From Echinostoma caproni (lineage: Eukaryota > Platyhelminthes > Trematoda > Plagiorchiida > Echinostomatidae), in assembly GCA_900618425.1 (NCBI GenBank), contig UZAN01040225.1:1-64000 (forward strand): DNA of 64,000 nucleotides. Direction: 5' to 3'. Position numbers and translations under genes: made by a program. Under the pieces are notes generated by a model, which worked only from the letters and a program-made list of their open reading frames with translations, did no database searches and was not told the origin of the DNA. This document shows, piece by piece, positions 62,628 through 64,000 of the stretch (the stretch's first letter is position 1; the number at the start of each line of letters is the position of its first letter).

Positions 62628-63245
62628 TTACCATGGTAATAACAATTGCATCACCAAGGCCTTTTGCACGCATAGGTCAGGCTTTAAACGGCTAACGACA
62701 ACCGCTTCAGCGAACCTAAGCATCCTTCGGCTTCGTACTTTGAGCATAACGCACAAGGCTTTGCATTTGTTGATTCTGTGTCCGGTATCCAGCAAATGAC
62801 GTGCCACTGCGCTTGCTGAAAGCTTTCCTCCCCGAAGTAATAAGTTGTATGGAACATGCTCACTCATTCTGGTCGACATTCGGCGTTCAGTCCTTCCGAC
62901 GTACCGCGAACCGCAAGTACATTAAAAAAGATAAATGCAATTGGATATGCCAATGCAATTGTATCTGTCTATGTTTGACCGCATTAATGAGTTCATCGTT
63001 CTGTGAATCATGATCAGCTTCGCGGTAGGATAGGTGGATTCAACTATAGTACGAAACCGACGACCAACCCGTGCAATTACATCGTCTCCTTTAAATGGCA
63101 CACCAATGAAAACTGGTTTCTTTTCGACCGTAGTGTACGTTGGCCTGAGAATGGCAGGTGTGCAATATTTATCTATAAAAGGCAGGGGATAACCGTTAGA
63201 GGACAGGGCAATCGTCAAATCTCCCTGGTCACTCTCACTGCTTGA
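62628..63245 (-). pseudogene. PLE thumb and GIY-YIG endonuclease, one in-frame stop
   Basis: From the repeat arm inward the - strand reads SSNGYPLPFIDKYC, KKPVFIGVPFKGDDVIARVG, STYPTAKLIMIHRTMNSL and SNCIYLF. A single TAA (62922-62924) is followed in the same frame by CTCGSRYVGRTERRMSTRMS, EHVP, VARHLLDTGHRINKCKAL and a C-terminal VMQLLLPW. The CTCG-x2-YVGRT block and the later H-x-L-x2-TGH match the PLE type of GIY-YIG nuclease with an added Cys/His cluster. Only one nonsense change interrupts about 200 codons, which makes this the youngest-looking PLE here, but it lacks the polymerase core. Confidence 0.9.
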
Positions 63246-63390
63246 CCTCATGTAATTGTAAATGTACATATATGGTATTCTTATGATAAAAATTTGACCT
63301 ATTTAATGTGCGTAGACAGCTGACTGAGAGCACGCGAAATTGATGACCAATATCAATTCTGCTCATATTGTGTTCCTAGTTATATTCAAA
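63243..63390. repeat. Right arm of 147-bp inverted repeat
   Basis: Reverse complement of 62164-62310 with about eight mismatches and a one-base indel in a T run. The upstream ATG of the PLE open frame (63267-63269) lies inside this arm, so its first residues are repeat-derived and not PLE protein. Confidence 0.95.
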
Positions 63391-63570
63391 TGGANAAATG
63401 GATTAAAAGAGAAGGATGTTTCCACTAAACTTTTTATACCAAAGGAGTACTTTTTCCGCCGTGTGTTCAAACCTCAAATTCTATCCTAGATATTTTACTA
63501 TTTCACGGGTTTGTTCGTTTTATGAGATGTTTTATGAAGAATTTGATAAGTTGCAATACTTTACGGTCAG

Positions 63571-63605
63571 TTTAATTTAGTTTAATTTGGTTTAGTTTAA
63601 TTTAA
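63571..63605. repeat. (TTTAATTTAG)n-type simple repeat
   Basis: Interrupted TTTAATTTAG/TTTAATTTGG units over about 35 bases. Confidence 0.8.
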
Positions 63606-64000
63606 TAACAGGCAATGTCGCCGAAAGTTTCATTGAAACTCTGTGTATTAATCCCGGTAAAGTAGTTGACCTTTAGTCAAATAGTGTTGAATGTATAGTC
63701 ATGCGCTGAAATCTTTCAACCCATCATCATATGTGCTTAATTTAGCAGAGTCGGAGAAGCGTGGTGGTTTATTCTAACAGCCTCATCAACTTTTTGTCCG
63801 ATTTGAAAACTAATTTTGAACTAAAAAAGCGTTTGATACCTGAGAGGTAAGAGATGATAGTAAGCACTTGTTGAAGGTTGCTTTTGAATAATGCCTAAAA
63901 AATCCTTTCCAAGTTGGATCAAAGCTTTCATTCGTTTTCGTCACACCGGTATTGATTTCATAAAGCAAAACATATTTTCACATTGGCATATGATGGCTAC
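63606..64000. other. A+T-rich end of window, no gene seen
   Basis: No coding sequence or repeat recognised. Confidence 0.4.

Larger units (their letters stand above)
62164..63390 (-). mobile_element. Penelope-like element copy C with flanking inverted repeats
   Basis: A 5'-truncated PLE on the - strand. Its coding part is the thumb and GIY-YIG domain (63240-62628). The 3' UTR (62311-62627) and 3' end (62164-62310) follow. An inverted copy of the last 147 bases is joined to the truncated 5' side (63243-63390). The two arms differ at only about eight positions and one indel, roughly 94 percent identity by eye. PLEs are known for complex ends formed by partial tandem or inverted copies. The single N at 63395 lies just outside the right arm. 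Confidence 0.9.

Noticed and set aside
1..64000. CRISPR arrays, operons, prophage or bacterial defence systems
   Set aside because: No regularly spaced direct repeats, no compact gene clusters and no Shine-Dalgarno-associated frames; the content is eukaryotic.

Overview
This is an A+T-rich eukaryotic window with no bacterial features: no operons, no ribosome binding sites and no rRNA or tRNA that I can support. Everything identifiable by homology is a decayed transposable element. The set is one CR1-like non-LTR retrotransposon plus a second 3' end, three Penelope-like element (PLE) copies of the GIY-YIG type, and one mariner. This mix and the base composition fit a flatworm genome, possibly a schistosome-type trematode. 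That is an inference, since no diagnostic host gene is present.

Layout. The first 84 bases are the 3' tail of a CR1-like LINE. From 85 to about 12.4 kb there is mostly unique A+T-rich DNA, with a few small candidate exons. From 12.5 to 15.9 kb lies a nearly full-length CR1-like LINE on the + strand (endonuclease, reverse transcriptase, C-terminal domain, 3' tail), broken by a 514-base assembly gap and several frameshifts and stops. A splice-consistent 39-codon candidate exon starts 97 bases past its tail. PLE copy A is at about 20.55-21.14 kb (+). PLE copy B is at about 31.98-33.74 kb (-) and keeps recognisable reverse-transcriptase motifs. A mariner with exact DD34D spacing is at about 38.5-39.4 kb (+). 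The rest, to 62.1 kb, is unique sequence with simple repeats and a second assembly gap (463 bases). PLE copy C (62.16-63.39 kb, -) is a truncated thumb/GIY-YIG copy bracketed by inverted repeats of about 147 bp.

Host genes. No complete gene can be assembled. Several short stretches combine locally raised G+C, an open frame and a good splice acceptor and/or donor: + strand at 4725-4847, 15997-16113, 19603-19822, 21890-21973 and 35460-35616; - strand at 11540-11652, 53489-53621 and 53720-53980. Their phases allow a few pairings, so the window may sit in very large introns of one or two genes on opposite strands. None resembles a protein family I can name, and all need transcript evidence.

Assembly quality matters here. 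Several single N characters are flanked by short perfect direct duplications, which look like overlapping contig ends joined by an N. They should not be read as biological tandem repeats.
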